64,000 nt of DNA from Micromonospora pisi (lineage in GTDB: Bacteria; Actinomycetota; Actinomycetes; Mycobacteriales; Micromonosporaceae). Shown piece by piece: positions 46,201-54,372 of this stretch (position 1 is its first letter; the number at the start of each line of letters is the position of its first letter). A model generated the notes under the pieces. The model ran no database searches. It saw nothing but the letters and a program-made list of their open reading frames with translations, and was not told the origin of the DNA. Location: positions 1,116,001 through 1,180,000 of the forward strand of contig NZ_RBKT01000001.1 of NCBI RefSeq assembly GCF_003633685.1. Reading direction: 5' to 3'. Made by a program: the position numbers and the translations under genes.

Positions 46201-46534
46201 CCCGAATCCCCGACCGTTCGGAGGCGGATGCGGTGCGGGCGCCCGTGGTGTTGCTGGCGGCGGTTGGGGAGGTGGCAGCGGTCAGGTCCACGCTGGCGGT
46301 ACCAGCGGGCCAGTTCACGGCGGGGGTCTCCTGCACCTCGTGGTCCGAGGCGGTCCACGCGGGGCGGACCGGGTGCTTGACCGGTTGCACCGCGACACCC
46401 GTCACATTCTCCGGCGTCGGTGGCTGCCACAGCGCGACCGCGGCGGCGGCTGGTGCCGCACCGACGAGGGTCGCCGCGAGTACAGCGGAGGACGCCAGAG
46501 CCACGCCCTGTCCCAGCCGGCCAAGTCTCGTCAT
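40181..46534 (-). CDS. RHS/YD-repeat polymorphic toxin-like protein
   Basis: A secreted giant of 2117 residues. ATG 46534 was chosen (GGGGAA upstream, then MTRLGRLGQGVALASSAVLA, a signal peptide). The first 600 residues are a wall-type or SpvB-like beta region, followed by many YD repeats (for example TYDANGRTTETYDALD, TYDGLGRMLAVW, SYDQLGRKIKDEDPDKG). The RHS core closes with the standard motif YDASLGRFISVDQVLDVTDP then MNGYSYSNNSPTTLSDASG near 41000. The last 266 residues (40181-40980) are a variable C-terminal region, rich in Ala and hydrophobic stretches (VVSAVAPVLTTVALATSFIP), ending KTAGFVMNAQSDPWLVQVFG. No known nuclease or deaminase motif was seen. It lies between a LamG/DNRLRE protein and a small membrane protein. 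Confidence 0.85.
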   Translation of the reverse strand: MTRLGRLGQGVALASSAVLAATLVGAAPAAAAVALWQPPTPENVTGVAVQPVKHPVRPAWTASDHEVQETPAVNWPAGTASVDLTAATSPTAASNTTGARTASASERSGIRADGLPVWVARTPTPVGQDMLRSTGAPATVVNRVSVEVADRNAATAAGVSGLLLKVRRSDGVRGSGVVDLHVDYSGFAGAYGGDWSSRLHVVTVPGGKPLASTNDPATSTVSASVPLAADGTTTSLAVTAGASGDNGDYSATSLSPASSWQVSQQTGAFAWSYPLRAVPAIGGPEPSLGLSYSSSSVDGRTGGTNTQGSWIGDGWDLWPGYIERQYKGCADDKDAVNGVDPNNKSVSGGDQCWAKPEGNATISLNGRSTELVKSAGNTWKGVSDDGSRIELLKDTTLGNGDTDGEYWKVTTVDGTQYFFGRNLAPGGASASTPTNSVWTEPVYGNHPGEPGYVAGDFAASRQTQGWRWNLDQVVDPHGNTMTYFYEKEAGAYGREGDPTKRTAYDRGGWLSRVEYGNRIDAPATTHATAQVLFDVADRCDTNCFSGTDPVTVSWPDTPWDQYCKAAPCTDQTSPTFWTQKRLSRIRAQVYSGSGSTYNEVEWWTLRHTYLQTGSNEGKPMWLAGITHTGKVTSAGGAEASDPEVVFDPGAEAPANRVDGPADGRSNLFRFRINTITTESGAQIAVTYSPTECTRSTLPSPSANGKRCFPQYYAPQGEEPTLDWFHKYVVNRIDVYDNTGGFSHEQTNYDYIGTPAWHYDDSELVAEKKRTWGDFRGYQDVRVRQGLESGPQTTTEYFFLRGMDGDKQPSGVRDVWFTDSQGTKVEDHEALSGFLREEIVWSAATGGTILSGSIHDPSIQGPTATSGPLKAWMTNTGTTRERTALPNGSMRWTKNVTSFNADNLPVQVDDLGDEATTADDQCIRTWYARNTANWMLNRIKRTETVGVGCAATPTLPGDMLTSNRITYDAQGNNWDTYLPVKGDAAKVEQIGSWSGTTPNWVTTAHSTYDANGRTTETYDALDQRIATAYTPASGGPVNSVTVTNPLGQTATTTYVTAWNVPATTVDPNNARTDLTYDGLGRMLAVWLPGRPKATNATTPNSQFSYLVRNNAPSAVTTKTLLPSTSAAYQTEITLYDGLLRQRQTQTQAHGGGRLLTDTVYDSRGLVDWTSNPYYDTSNTAPNTTLVAGAGTPAIPAVTRNVYDGAGRLTNAILMTGSTEKWRTTTSYGGDRTSVVPPKGGTATTTILDAMGRATELRQYKDPTNVGSDNPATFDRTAYTYTDRNELAAVTDPAGNTWRYSYDQLGRKIKDEDPDKGVSTSTYDLAGQLLTTTDARNVTIAYTYDKLGRKTSTRDGSVTGNKRAEWVYDTLTNGIGHLTKSVRYEPAGSTNAYVNETVGYDTASRPTGSKLTLPAAESGLCAAGGTTPCTYTYATTYRPDGQVASATLPAQADLPSEKLTYTYTDVGAPDDVISAQQTYTYDVTYNKLGQLTQRVLGDEGFRTWVTSTIDEPTGRVTNTSALPELKPEIFNNTYSYDDAGNITKIADTPNSGQTADVQCFGYDYLRRLGEAWTPGNGDCNPQTRSVAGLGGPAPYWQSYTYDAVGNRLTDTRHAATNTTRTYTYPAQGGAAGSKPHAVTQVVTTGAGSRTDNYTYDASGNTKTRPGGTNGQTLTWDNEDHLATVADSTGTSSYLYDADGDRLISRDPGGATLYLPDGSEIRKPTSGTATGTRYYSHAGTTIAMRTAAGLSWLVGDHHGTAEATISNTNMAVARRRTTPFGEIRGTTTGTWPSAMDKGFVGGTNDKTGLTHLGAREYDASLGRFISVDQVLDVTDPQQMNGYSYSNNSPTTLSDASGLRPECGSGSVYDSCDNAVPAAPGSHAAQTFGGWSNNKVGLNHWGRPVLHVRKPGEEPAKPRESDKPKKNWFEKTMDVVSAVAPVLTTVALATSFIPGVDVLTFGMAAAVEGIILAADIADALSTGYAAYKFMEDVEEGASTNEKLADAGSAVLGLAGVSLGGIYKFKGIAGHKFATAAAAKATADGAQRALAAAKTISRKGGAAGGAAKSSLFELRQSRRALSVASDRAMSSATKWGWANAGAKTAGFVMNAQSDPWLVQVFG

Positions 46535-46679
46535 GGCCGTTCCCCGGAACGACCCTGACCTGCCTACAGCGCTCACCGCGCTCCTCCCCAACGACGTGCT
46601 GAACTGACGACCCGATCCGGTCGCGTTACCGCAAGTGATTTCTCTGCTGTCGCGAAACTCGTCGCGTTACTGGTTCGCG

Positions 46680-49600
46680 TTACTGCAGGGCGTGTTGATT
46701 GATCTTCGAGTCAGGCCAGACCTGCTGGACGGCGTAGACATGATCGAGGTCGCCGTCCCAGCGGTCCGCCGGGGCCGCGCTCTGCCATGCCCGGCCGATG
46801 GCGAAGGCCCCGGTAGCCGACCAGGCGGTACCGGCGGCCGCTTCCGCGTACGATCCGCCAATGTCCGGGGTCCCGTTGACGTACAGTTCGACCTTGCCGT
46901 TGGGCTTGTCGTAGACGCCGACCAGGCTCACCCAGTCCCCCGGCACGACGTAGTCCGTGGTGCAGGCAGCCGATGACGCTGAGCCGGCCGAATCGCCGGC
47001 TTTGACCGTGAAACACCATGCTGGGTCAAGCACACCGTCGCCGTTCAGGTCCCTGTCGGCGCGGTAGCCGAGCCGGAACATCGATGTCTGGGTGCCGTCC
47101 TGCGAGACGGCGGTCTGCCAGTCGCCGGAGCCGTTGACCCGAACCCAGGCCGCCACGGTGAACCCGGCCGCGGCGGTTGTGTTCAACACCGGCGACGATG
47201 TACTCACATCCCCGGCACCGGTAAGCGACACCGCGGCCGCACCGACTCGGCCGGGCGAGGTCCAGGTCACCCCGGAGGGGCTGAACGTGGCCGGTCGGGT
47301 ATTCGGCACCGATCCCGCCGTCGTCCCTGTTGCCTCGTCGAGGTTCCAGGCCCAGGTGTCGCTGCTCGGGGCGACCAGGAACTGATACACCTTCGGGTCG
47401 GAGGTGGCGCCCGCGCTGTTGCGCGACTGCACCTGCAACACGTTCAGCCCGTCCTTGGCAGGGGTGATCGACTGGGTTGTGGAGCTGCCGACAATCTCCC
47501 GCACGGACAGGTCGTCCCAGTACACCGCCTTGTTCGTGCTGGCTGCGAACCCGTTGTAGAGCCGGATGAAAGCCTGGGTCGCACCCGTCGGAATACTCAT
47601 CGTCACGGACAGTTTCTGCCACCCGTCCACGGCCGTCGGTCGGGCCGACTGGGTCTCGCTGTACACCCCGTTGTGCTGGTTGATCGCCACGATCCGCAGG
47701 CCCCGCTGCTCGGTCGGGTTGAGCCCGGTCGCGGCCGGGACGTAGATCCAACCGGTGATCGTGTACCGCTTGCCGGCCTGCATTCCCAGCGCCATCACGT
47801 ACTCGGAGCCCAGGACCGCTCGGGTGTCGCCCTTGGTGCTCTCTGGCGTGGCGGTGGTGCCCGGAACCACCTGCAACGAGGTCGGACTGTTGTGTCCGAG
47901 CGATGTGCTTCGCGTGTTCACCACGTTGCCGCTGGCAAAACCGGTCAGGTCGGTCGACACCTGCTGCTGGTTCGGAGTCAGCAACTCCGTCTGTGACGCA
48001 CCGGCGGGGATCGTCACCGGGCTCCCCGAGTTCAGGCTGTAGACGTACTCCGAGACATCCGCCGAACCATTCGGCCCGAAGGTGAAGGACCCGGCCTGCC
48101 CCGGTCCACCGTTCCATGTCCCGGTCGACTTCTCCGCGTACGGCGAGCCGGACACCGCCGGCAACGACGGGTCCTGCGTATTCACCGTGAAGGTGAACCA
48201 CGCTGAGTAGTCGCCACAGGTGTACGAATCGCAGCCACGTACCCGCCACTGATACGTGGCGTCCGGCAGCGAGGCCCCGGAGACCGGCACCACGCGCCAG
48301 GCTCGGGCCGAGCCGGACGTCACACCCGTCACCGCCGTACCGGACTTCGCCTTTACCGTGGTCCGAGCGTTGTCGTAAACCTCGTACTCGGCGCGCAGCG
48401 TGCCGGCGTCCGGATCCGACACCGTCGCCGACAGCTGGGGCGCGCCCGAGCGCACCACCGCAGGCGAGGAGCAGGCCGAGTAGCACGAGTCAACCGACAG
48501 GTTGCCCGGCACGTTCGGCTTACGATTCCAGGTCAACGTCACGTACGGCCGGTTCGAGGACGCCTCGGACGAGTTGAACCGCTTCCACCCGTTGTGGTTG
48601 GACTCGCTCGTCGCCCGCAGGCCGATGTTCGTGGTCGAGTCACCCACATCGAAGGTGTGTTGGAAGGTGTTCTTCACCGACGCCGACACCCAGCCCGCAC
48701 CGCAGCCGCTGTAGCCCTTCGTCCCTGTCGACGTACCGTCCTTCTCCGCCCAGGTCGGTTGGCTGCCCCAACGCGCGCTGTAGGTGACGTACGACGTCCG
48801 CCACGCCTCCCACTGAGTGGCGGTACACGACCACGAGTGGCTGTTCCAGAGGAACAGCTCAGCCGAAACCACGCTCGCGCCCTTGTAGCTGTCCATGAAG
48901 TGGAAGCTGAGGAAGGACCGCGCGGTGCAACCAGATCCGCACCCGCCATCGGCGTCGTCGTTGTAGCCGAGCTTCAACTCCACGTCGCCCGACATGTCCG
49001 TCGACGAGATCGTGTTCTGAACGAAAGCGTCATAGGCCGGGGTGAGGTTGACCGGAGGATCGATGGTCACCGGATAGATCAGCTGGGGGTCTTGGAAAAA
49101 TGCGGGGTCCGGCGTGAGGACCAGATCGGTTCCACTCGCGCCAGCGGTCGTGGACATCGGCACGGCTTCCCGGTGCGCCGGCTCCCCGGAAGCGGGTGAC
49201 ACCCGCGCATCCCACATCTGCGCCGCCGGCACCACCGCCGAGGCTCCCGATGCCGCCCGCAACTCGATCCCGCCACCGGCCAACGGAGTCGGCGTGAGGC
49301 CACCCGTCCGCCACGGCATCGAAACCGAGGCGACATTTGCGGCACCTTGCGCGTTTTTGGCGATCAGGGAGTACTCGTAACCGGCGGACCGCGCCTCGAT
49401 CACCAGGTCGACCCCGGGCTTGACCTCCTGATACGTCGCCCGGTTATCGACCAGGACCGGGTCTGGCAGGTCGCCACGCCATCCGAGGTCGGTGCGCTCG
49501 TCGCCCGCACCCAGCGTCACCAGGGTGTCCGTCTCCGTCGACCTGGCACCCGAAAGCCGCAACGGCCGAGCCGAAACCCGCGGCCCGATACTGCCGTCCG

Positions 49601-50048
49601 ATTTGCGCTCCATCGTCAGGTCGATATCGGCCCACCGACCCGAGTCCTCGCGGACCCGCTCCGGGGTCAGGCTCACGGTCGACTTGTACGTCCCGTCGGG
49701 CTGTGCCCAGGTCAGCGAGGTCTCGGTGGTCAGATCGGTAACCAGCACGGGGCGACGGGTCTTGTACGCCAGCGCGCTCGCCGCGGTCTCGTCCGCAGCG
49801 GTCAACTCCGCCTGGGTTGACGTCCCGGATACGGGCGGGACAACCGCCAGCGGGGCCGCCACCGCCACGGACGCACCCACTGCGGGAGTCACCGCTGCGG
49901 TTGCCAGCACCGCGCCAACCACCACTGCCCGCAGCACCCAGCCGAACCGGAACGGCCGGGGCACCGAGACGCCGAAGCACCAGGATCGAGCCCGGCTCTC
50001 CCGCCCGCCCGGCCCCACGTCGAACTTCCGGCCTGTCCCGCCGCCCAT
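46680..50048 (-). CDS. Secreted DNRLRE/LamG-domain protein upstream of RHS
   Basis: An exported protein of 1122 residues. ATG 50048 follows GGGGGAGTAC and precedes a signal peptide (FGWVLRAVVVGAVLATAAVT). The order is a DNRLRE-type beta domain with several Cys pairs (VSAELFLWNSHSWSCTATQW, GWKRFNSSEASSNRPYVTL), Fn3-like modules, a carbohydrate-binding-like module (YTITGWIYVPAATGLNP) and a C-terminal LamG lectin-type domain (FTVAAWVRVNGSGDWQTAVS). Genes of this kind commonly precede RHS genes in actinobacteria and may aid surface display or target contact. 145 bp separate it from the RHS start; likely one operon. Confidence 0.85.
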   Translation of the reverse strand: MGGGTGRKFDVGPGGRESRARSWCFGVSVPRPFRFGWVLRAVVVGAVLATAAVTPAVGASVAVAAPLAVVPPVSGTSTQAELTAADETAASALAYKTRRPVLVTDLTTETSLTWAQPDGTYKSTVSLTPERVREDSGRWADIDLTMERKSDGSIGPRVSARPLRLSGARSTETDTLVTLGAGDERTDLGWRGDLPDPVLVDNRATYQEVKPGVDLVIEARSAGYEYSLIAKNAQGAANVASVSMPWRTGGLTPTPLAGGGIELRAASGASAVVPAAQMWDARVSPASGEPAHREAVPMSTTAGASGTDLVLTPDPAFFQDPQLIYPVTIDPPVNLTPAYDAFVQNTISSTDMSGDVELKLGYNDDADGGCGSGCTARSFLSFHFMDSYKGASVVSAELFLWNSHSWSCTATQWEAWRTSYVTYSARWGSQPTWAEKDGTSTGTKGYSGCGAGWVSASVKNTFQHTFDVGDSTTNIGLRATSESNHNGWKRFNSSEASSNRPYVTLTWNRKPNVPGNLSVDSCYSACSSPAVVRSGAPQLSATVSDPDAGTLRAEYEVYDNARTTVKAKSGTAVTGVTSGSARAWRVVPVSGASLPDATYQWRVRGCDSYTCGDYSAWFTFTVNTQDPSLPAVSGSPYAEKSTGTWNGGPGQAGSFTFGPNGSADVSEYVYSLNSGSPVTIPAGASQTELLTPNQQQVSTDLTGFASGNVVNTRSTSLGHNSPTSLQVVPGTTATPESTKGDTRAVLGSEYVMALGMQAGKRYTITGWIYVPAATGLNPTEQRGLRIVAINQHNGVYSETQSARPTAVDGWQKLSVTMSIPTGATQAFIRLYNGFAASTNKAVYWDDLSVREIVGSSTTQSITPAKDGLNVLQVQSRNSAGATSDPKVYQFLVAPSSDTWAWNLDEATGTTAGSVPNTRPATFSPSGVTWTSPGRVGAAAVSLTGAGDVSTSSPVLNTTAAAGFTVAAWVRVNGSGDWQTAVSQDGTQTSMFRLGYRADRDLNGDGVLDPAWCFTVKAGDSAGSASSAACTTDYVVPGDWVSLVGVYDKPNGKVELYVNGTPDIGGSYAEAAAGTAWSATGAFAIGRAWQSAAPADRWDGDLDHVYAVQQVWPDSKINQHALQ

Positions 50049-50220
50049 GTACTCCCCCTCGTTCCAGCAATCGGCCTGAGCCTGACGGCTGGATGCGCGT
50101 GCGGGGCGCACGCTGCGCATCTGGGCTGCACATTCACGACGTCAACTGACTGTGGCCCCTCTTGCAGCTACCAGCCCGCGCCCTCTAGCTTCTTGATCGA
50201 CACTGCAGGTGGGGGACCTG

Positions 50221-51036
50221 ATGGAACTGAGATTCGCCCTACTGGGGGCACTGGAAACAACGGTCGACGGCAGCGACTTGATCTTGGCGTCGGCGATGAT
50301 GCGTGGGGTGCTGGCGGTCCTGCTACTCGCCGGCGGTCAGCGGGTCACCATCGACCGGCTCGGCCAAGCCCTCTGGTCCACACCACCCAAATCCGCCGCG
50401 TCAAACCTGCGCAGCTACCTCGCCCGGTTGCGCGTCACCTTGCGCAACGCCCACCCGGACCTCGCCACAAGGCTCGTCACCATGGGCCACGAGGGCGGCT
50501 ACCGCCTCATCCTCAACAGCCACGAGTTGGACAGCCGACTCTTCGCCGACCTCGCCAGACGCGGCCGCGACCACTTACTCAACCGGGACTATGCCCTCGC
50601 CGAGATAACACTCCGCGAAGCGCTGGCACTGTGGCGCGGTTCCGCGGGCCAGGACCTCGCCGCAGCCGGGACCCTAGGACAGCAACTCACACACCTGAAC
50701 GAACAACGCGTCGTCGCCATCGAAGACCTCGTCGACGCCCGCCTAGCCCTTGGCGCGACCACCGACCTACTCACCGACACCCGCGCCCTGGTCCTCGAAC
50801 ATCCCCTACGCGACCGCCCATGGGAACAACTCATGCGGGCGCTCTACCTCGCCGGAGACCCAGCCGGAGCGCTCGACGCCTACCAACAGGCCCGACGGAG
50901 TTTCAATGACGCACTCGGCATGGAACCCGCCAACCGCTTACAGAAACTCCAGACCGCGATCCTGCGCCGCGACGAACACGCCATCGAACCAACCGCGATG
51001 ACCTTGCCCGGACGCACCCGAACATGCGACATCTGA
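50221..51036 (+). CDS. AfsR/SARP-type regulator (winged helix plus BTAD)
   Basis: A 271-residue activator with an OmpR-like winged helix (LRFALLGALETTVDG, VTIDRLGQALW, NLRSYLARLRVTL) and a bacterial transcriptional activation domain (LFADLARRGRDHLLNRDYAL, RPWEQLMRALYLAGDPAGALD). ATG 50221 follows GGGGGACC. It lies divergent from the RHS operon, about 170 bp away, so it is a plausible regulator of that operon; the sequence does not prove it. Confidence 0.85.
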   Translation: MELRFALLGALETTVDGSDLILASAMMRGVLAVLLLAGGQRVTIDRLGQALWSTPPKSAASNLRSYLARLRVTLRNAHPDLATRLVTMGHEGGYRLILNSHELDSRLFADLARRGRDHLLNRDYALAEITLREALALWRGSAGQDLAAAGTLGQQLTHLNEQRVVAIEDLVDARLALGATTDLLTDTRALVLEHPLRDRPWEQLMRALYLAGDPAGALDAYQQARRSFNDALGMEPANRLQKLQTAILRRDEHAIEPTAMTLPGRTRTCDI

Positions 51037-51134
51037 CGACGTGCGGCACGCCGACGGCGCTCACGACTCAAGCAATCGTGTCTAATCGGCTCTGACCCCT
51101 TGGAAGAGGTCAGCTCCACGACAAAGCCCGCCAG

Positions 51135-51474
51135 TGAGCGCTTCCGACTTCGGGAAGAGGTCCAGACCACGACCCACGCCGGACGGTGACCGCTTCCGGT
51201 TTTCGGAAGCGGTCAGGTCTCCGCATCACTCCTGACCAACGCCTTGATCAAAAAGCTACATTGATCCACACCTTCGAATCGAAGGCCACAGAGATCAACT
51301 CGGCACCTGCTCCCAGTTCTGCTCCCAAGGAAACGTTCAGTAGGTCAGAAGCTCCTTACAAACCTCTCCCCCGCACCTGACTCCATCAGGAAAGATAGAG
51401 AACAGTTGACGTCCGTTCAGTGCCGTTGCACTCTTCATGTCAAGGAACGGTCCGCGACGCTCTGACCAGCACGG
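51135..51474 (+). repeat. 340-bp duplicated non-coding element, left copy
   Basis: About 340 bp here match 58454-58793 with only scattered differences (offset 7319). Notable content is a perfect 12-bp hairpin TGACCGCTTCCG/CGGAAGCGGTCA with a 5-nt loop (51187-51215) and a second hairpin GGTCAGG/CCTGACC. The few differences change amino acids in the best small frame (51186-51380), so I do not treat it as coding. The copy ends exactly at the IS256 terminus. Confidence 0.75.
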
Positions 51475-51524
51475 GAGGAATCGTCAAGACCTGTGGATCG
51501 GTGAGTTCGCAGTGAGGTTGGCTG

Positions 51525-51902
51525 CTACTTCGGGTCGTCGGTCTGCCACGGGTGGAGGAACTGCTCGGGCCGGAGGTTCCATGCTTCGAGGGCTGCGACG
51601 AGTTGGGCCTCGCCGGTGACGGTGGTGGCTTGCACGAGGATCGCGCCGATGTCGTAGTCGAAGCCGGCGATCTGGTCGGCGTCGTATTCCCAGTGCTCCA
51701 GCTTGAAGGTGCGCTCACGGTCGGATCGGGTCCAGCCCTGCCGTCGCGCGTCGGCGTCGGCGGCGGTCGTGATGGGTCGGATGTCGACGAACGCTCGCCG
51801 GCCTGGTCCGGAGGCGGTCACCTCGGTCACCACGCGTCGACCGAGGCGCAGCGCGGTCAGCTTGTCGGTGGGCCACTGCGGCCGGCTGCCACCCGTGGTC
51901 AT
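51525..51902 (-). CDS. IS256 passenger gene of unknown function
   Basis: A 125-residue soluble protein whose ATG overlaps the transposase stop (ATGA). Visible features: KLTALRLGRRVVTEVTASGP, AGFDYDIGAILVQATTV and a Trp-rich end (AWNLRPEQFLHPWQTDD). I do not recognise the family. Being coupled to the transposase suggests that it is carried and expressed with it. Confidence 0.65.
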   Translation of the reverse strand: MTTGGSRPQWPTDKLTALRLGRRVVTEVTASGPGRRAFVDIRPITTAADADARRQGWTRSDRERTFKLEHWEYDADQIAGFDYDIGAILVQATTVTGEAQLVAALEAWNLRPEQFLHPWQTDDPK

Positions 51903-53157
51903 GCTGCGACCTGCTCGGCGGGGCGCTCGACGAGGTGACCGTTGACGAACGTGGCTCCGGCGCGGACGAGGGCGACGAGGTGGGGTGCGTTGACGGCTCT
52001 CCACCGGTCCTGGGCGGCCTCGATGAGCTTGAACGCCATCGCGAGACCGGCGGCACGGCTGCCGGGGCCTTTGGTGACGCGGGTGCGGTGCCGGACGGTG
52101 GCGAAGGTGGACTCGATCGGGTTGGAAGTGCGCAGGTGCACCCAGTGTTCGGCCGGGTAGTCATAGAACGTCAGCAGCACGTCGAGGTTGTTGGTGACCT
52201 TGGTGACGGCCTTGCCGAACTTCACGCCGTACAGGTCGGCGAACCGCTTCGCGGCGAGCTGGGCGTGGGTCTTGTTTTCGGCGCCCCAGATCTCGGCCAG
52301 GGCGGCCTTCGCGCCCGGATGCGCCGACTTGGGCAACGCCGCGAGCACGTTCGCGGTCTTGTGGACCCAGTCGCGCTGCTCGCGGGTGTCGGGGAACACC
52401 TCGCGCAGCGCGGCCCAGAACCCCAGAGCGCCGTCGCCGGTCGCGAGGACGGGGGCGCGCATACCGCGACGGGCGCAGTCGCGCAGCAGATCGGCCCAGG
52501 AGCCGGTCGACTCGCGGTAGCCGTCGGCCAGGGCGACCAGTTCCTTGGTGCCGTCGGCGCGGACACCGACGATGACCAGCAGGCAGAGTTTGTCCTCGTC
52601 GAGGCGAACGTTGACGTGGATGCCGTCGGCCCACACGTACACGTAGTCGACCTGCGAGAGGTCCCGTTTGCGCCAGGTGTGGTAGTCGTCGGTCCACTGC
52701 GCGGTCAACCGGGTGATCGCCGCGGCTGACAGGCCGGCGGCCGAGCCGAGGAACTGCTCCAACGCCGGCACGAAGTCCCCGGATGACAGACCGTGCAGGT
52801 ACAGCAGCGGCAGCACCTCGGCCACCTTCGGGCTCTTGCGGCACCATGGCGGCAGGATCGACGACCGGAACCGCCGGCGCTCGCCGGTGGCCGGGTCGGT
52901 GCGCTTGTCGTTGACCCGCGGCGCGACCACCTCGATTGCCCCGCCGACGTCATCACGTGCCGAGCCTGGGCGTGGCCGTTACGCACCACCAGACGCCGGC
53001 CCCGCTCGTCACGCTCGGACGCCAACTCGGCCAGATACGCATCGACCTCGGCCTCCAACGCGGCGGCCAACATCCGCCGCGCCCCCTCACGAACGACCTC
53101 ATCCAGCAGCGAGATGCCATCGCGTCGCTGCCCGTCCTCGGCAACTACAGTCAGCAC
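51899..53157 (-). pseudogene. IS256-family transposase, apparent -1 frameshift
   Basis: The N-terminal part (53157 to about 52940) reads LTVVAEDGQRRDGISLLDEV and VRNGHAQARHVMTSAG. The rest (52930-51899) reads VVAPRVNDKRTDPATGERRR and contains the MuDR/IS256 core (VDYVYVWADGIHVNVRLDED with the first Asp, VLATGDGALGFW with the second, and SNPIESTFATVRHRT with the Glu). The two parts join if one G is added to a GGGG run near 52940 (TSAG-AIEVVAPRV). A true deletion or a sequencing error would both explain it. Confidence 0.8.
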
Positions 53158-53454
53158 CGGCGTGCCTTCCCGACCGACGCGCCAACGTCGGCCTTGCTCG
53201 AGACCTACACGAATCGATCACCGGGAAGCTACGCCCTTCCCGGCCGATCCACAGGTCTTGAGCATTGCTCAGCAACACGCCTTCCTCTGTGCCCTGACCC
53301 TGGAATTCCTCTGGCAGAAACTGACCCGCCCCACGACGCCGGCGCAGCGCACACCGATCGACGCCCAGCAACCGACGCTAGCCGCCGAGCCACGCTGACG
53401 CCGATTCGCTCACCGAGTTCAACGACATAGTCCACGCGCTCACGGCGGCTCGCG

Positions 53455-54372
53455 GTGATCCGTATGCAGGCTGAGCCTTGTGTGAGGCGGACCGCCTGTC
53501 CGCCCTCACCACAGGGATTGCTCGATACAAATGTCAACGTGTCGAACAAGTGTGAAGATCTTAAGGATTCCCTGGCCCAGTGGCTGAACAAGCGGTCGGA
53601 GGCGGGTATACAGCCGCACGCCCGCCAGCGAGGTAGTCTGCGGTTTGCGTTCTACGGTCGGATGTCGACGGTCGAGCACCAGGACCAGGTGACGTCCCGG
53701 CACTGGCAGCTGGACTGCGCCAGCGAACTCGTATCGGGCCACGGTGCGATCGTTGCCGAATACTTCGACGTGGGCTGCTCTCGCCGCCGAACTTGGCGGG
53801 GCCGCCCGCAGTCCGCCGCCCTGCTGGCCGCGCTCGGCGATCCGTACCGTGGGTTCGACGCAATCGTCGTAGGCGAGTACGAGCGGGCGTTCTCGGCGGG
53901 TCAGCTGCTGGACCTGGTGCCGCTACTCGAGCAGCACGGCGTGCAGCTGTGGCTACCCGAGACAAATGGGCCCGTCGACCGCCACAATCCAACCCACCGG
54001 GCGCTGATCATGTTGCTTGGCGCCCAGTCAAAACGCGAGGTGCAGCGTTCCCGGTTCCGAGTTCTCACCGCGATGCGCGCTCAAACACGGGAGCAGGGAC
54101 GCTACCTCGGTGGTAGGCCACCGTACGGCTACCGGCTCGTCGACGCCGGTCCCCACCCCAACGCGGCACACGCCCGATGGGGTCGTCGACTCCAGCGCCT
54201 CGAACCTGACCCAGCCACGGCCGCTCATGTGCGGTGGATGTTCACACAACGACTGGCCGGCCAGAGCCTCGCTAGCATCGCTCGCGCCCTGAACGACACC
54301 GCCGTTGCCTGCCCGTCCAGTGTCGACCCCAACCGCAACCGTCACCGCTCCAGGGAGCTGTGGACCCTGTGA
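53455..54372 (+). pseudogene. Large serine recombinase, 3' part removed by IS insertion
   Basis: A resolvase-type catalytic domain is clear: FAFYGRMSTVEHQDQVTSR with the catalytic Ser in RMST, DAIVVGEYERAFSAGQL, and the helix LGAQSKREVQRSRFRV. The recombinase domain starts (GGRPPYGYRLVDAG) and is cut near ELWT at 54367 by an IS whose terminus begins at 54368. The zinc-ribbon and coiled-coil end is missing and was not found right of the IS. Start codon uncertain (GTG 53455 or GTG 53539). Confidence 0.8.

Larger units (their letters stand above)
51475..53270 (-). mobile_element. IS256-family element with passenger gene
   Basis: Left end GAGGAATCGTCAAGACCTGT (51475) and right end (complement, 53270) GAGCAATGCTCAAGACCTGT are about 27-bp inverted repeats sharing TCAAGACCTGTGGATCGG. 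The element is 1796 bp, with a transposase and a second gene. No target duplication was identified. Confidence 0.82.

Noticed and set aside
51187-51380. tRNA or small protein in the 340-bp duplicated element
   Set aside because: No cloverleaf with an acceptor stem and T-loop could be drawn, and the two copies differ at amino-acid-changing positions in the best small frame.
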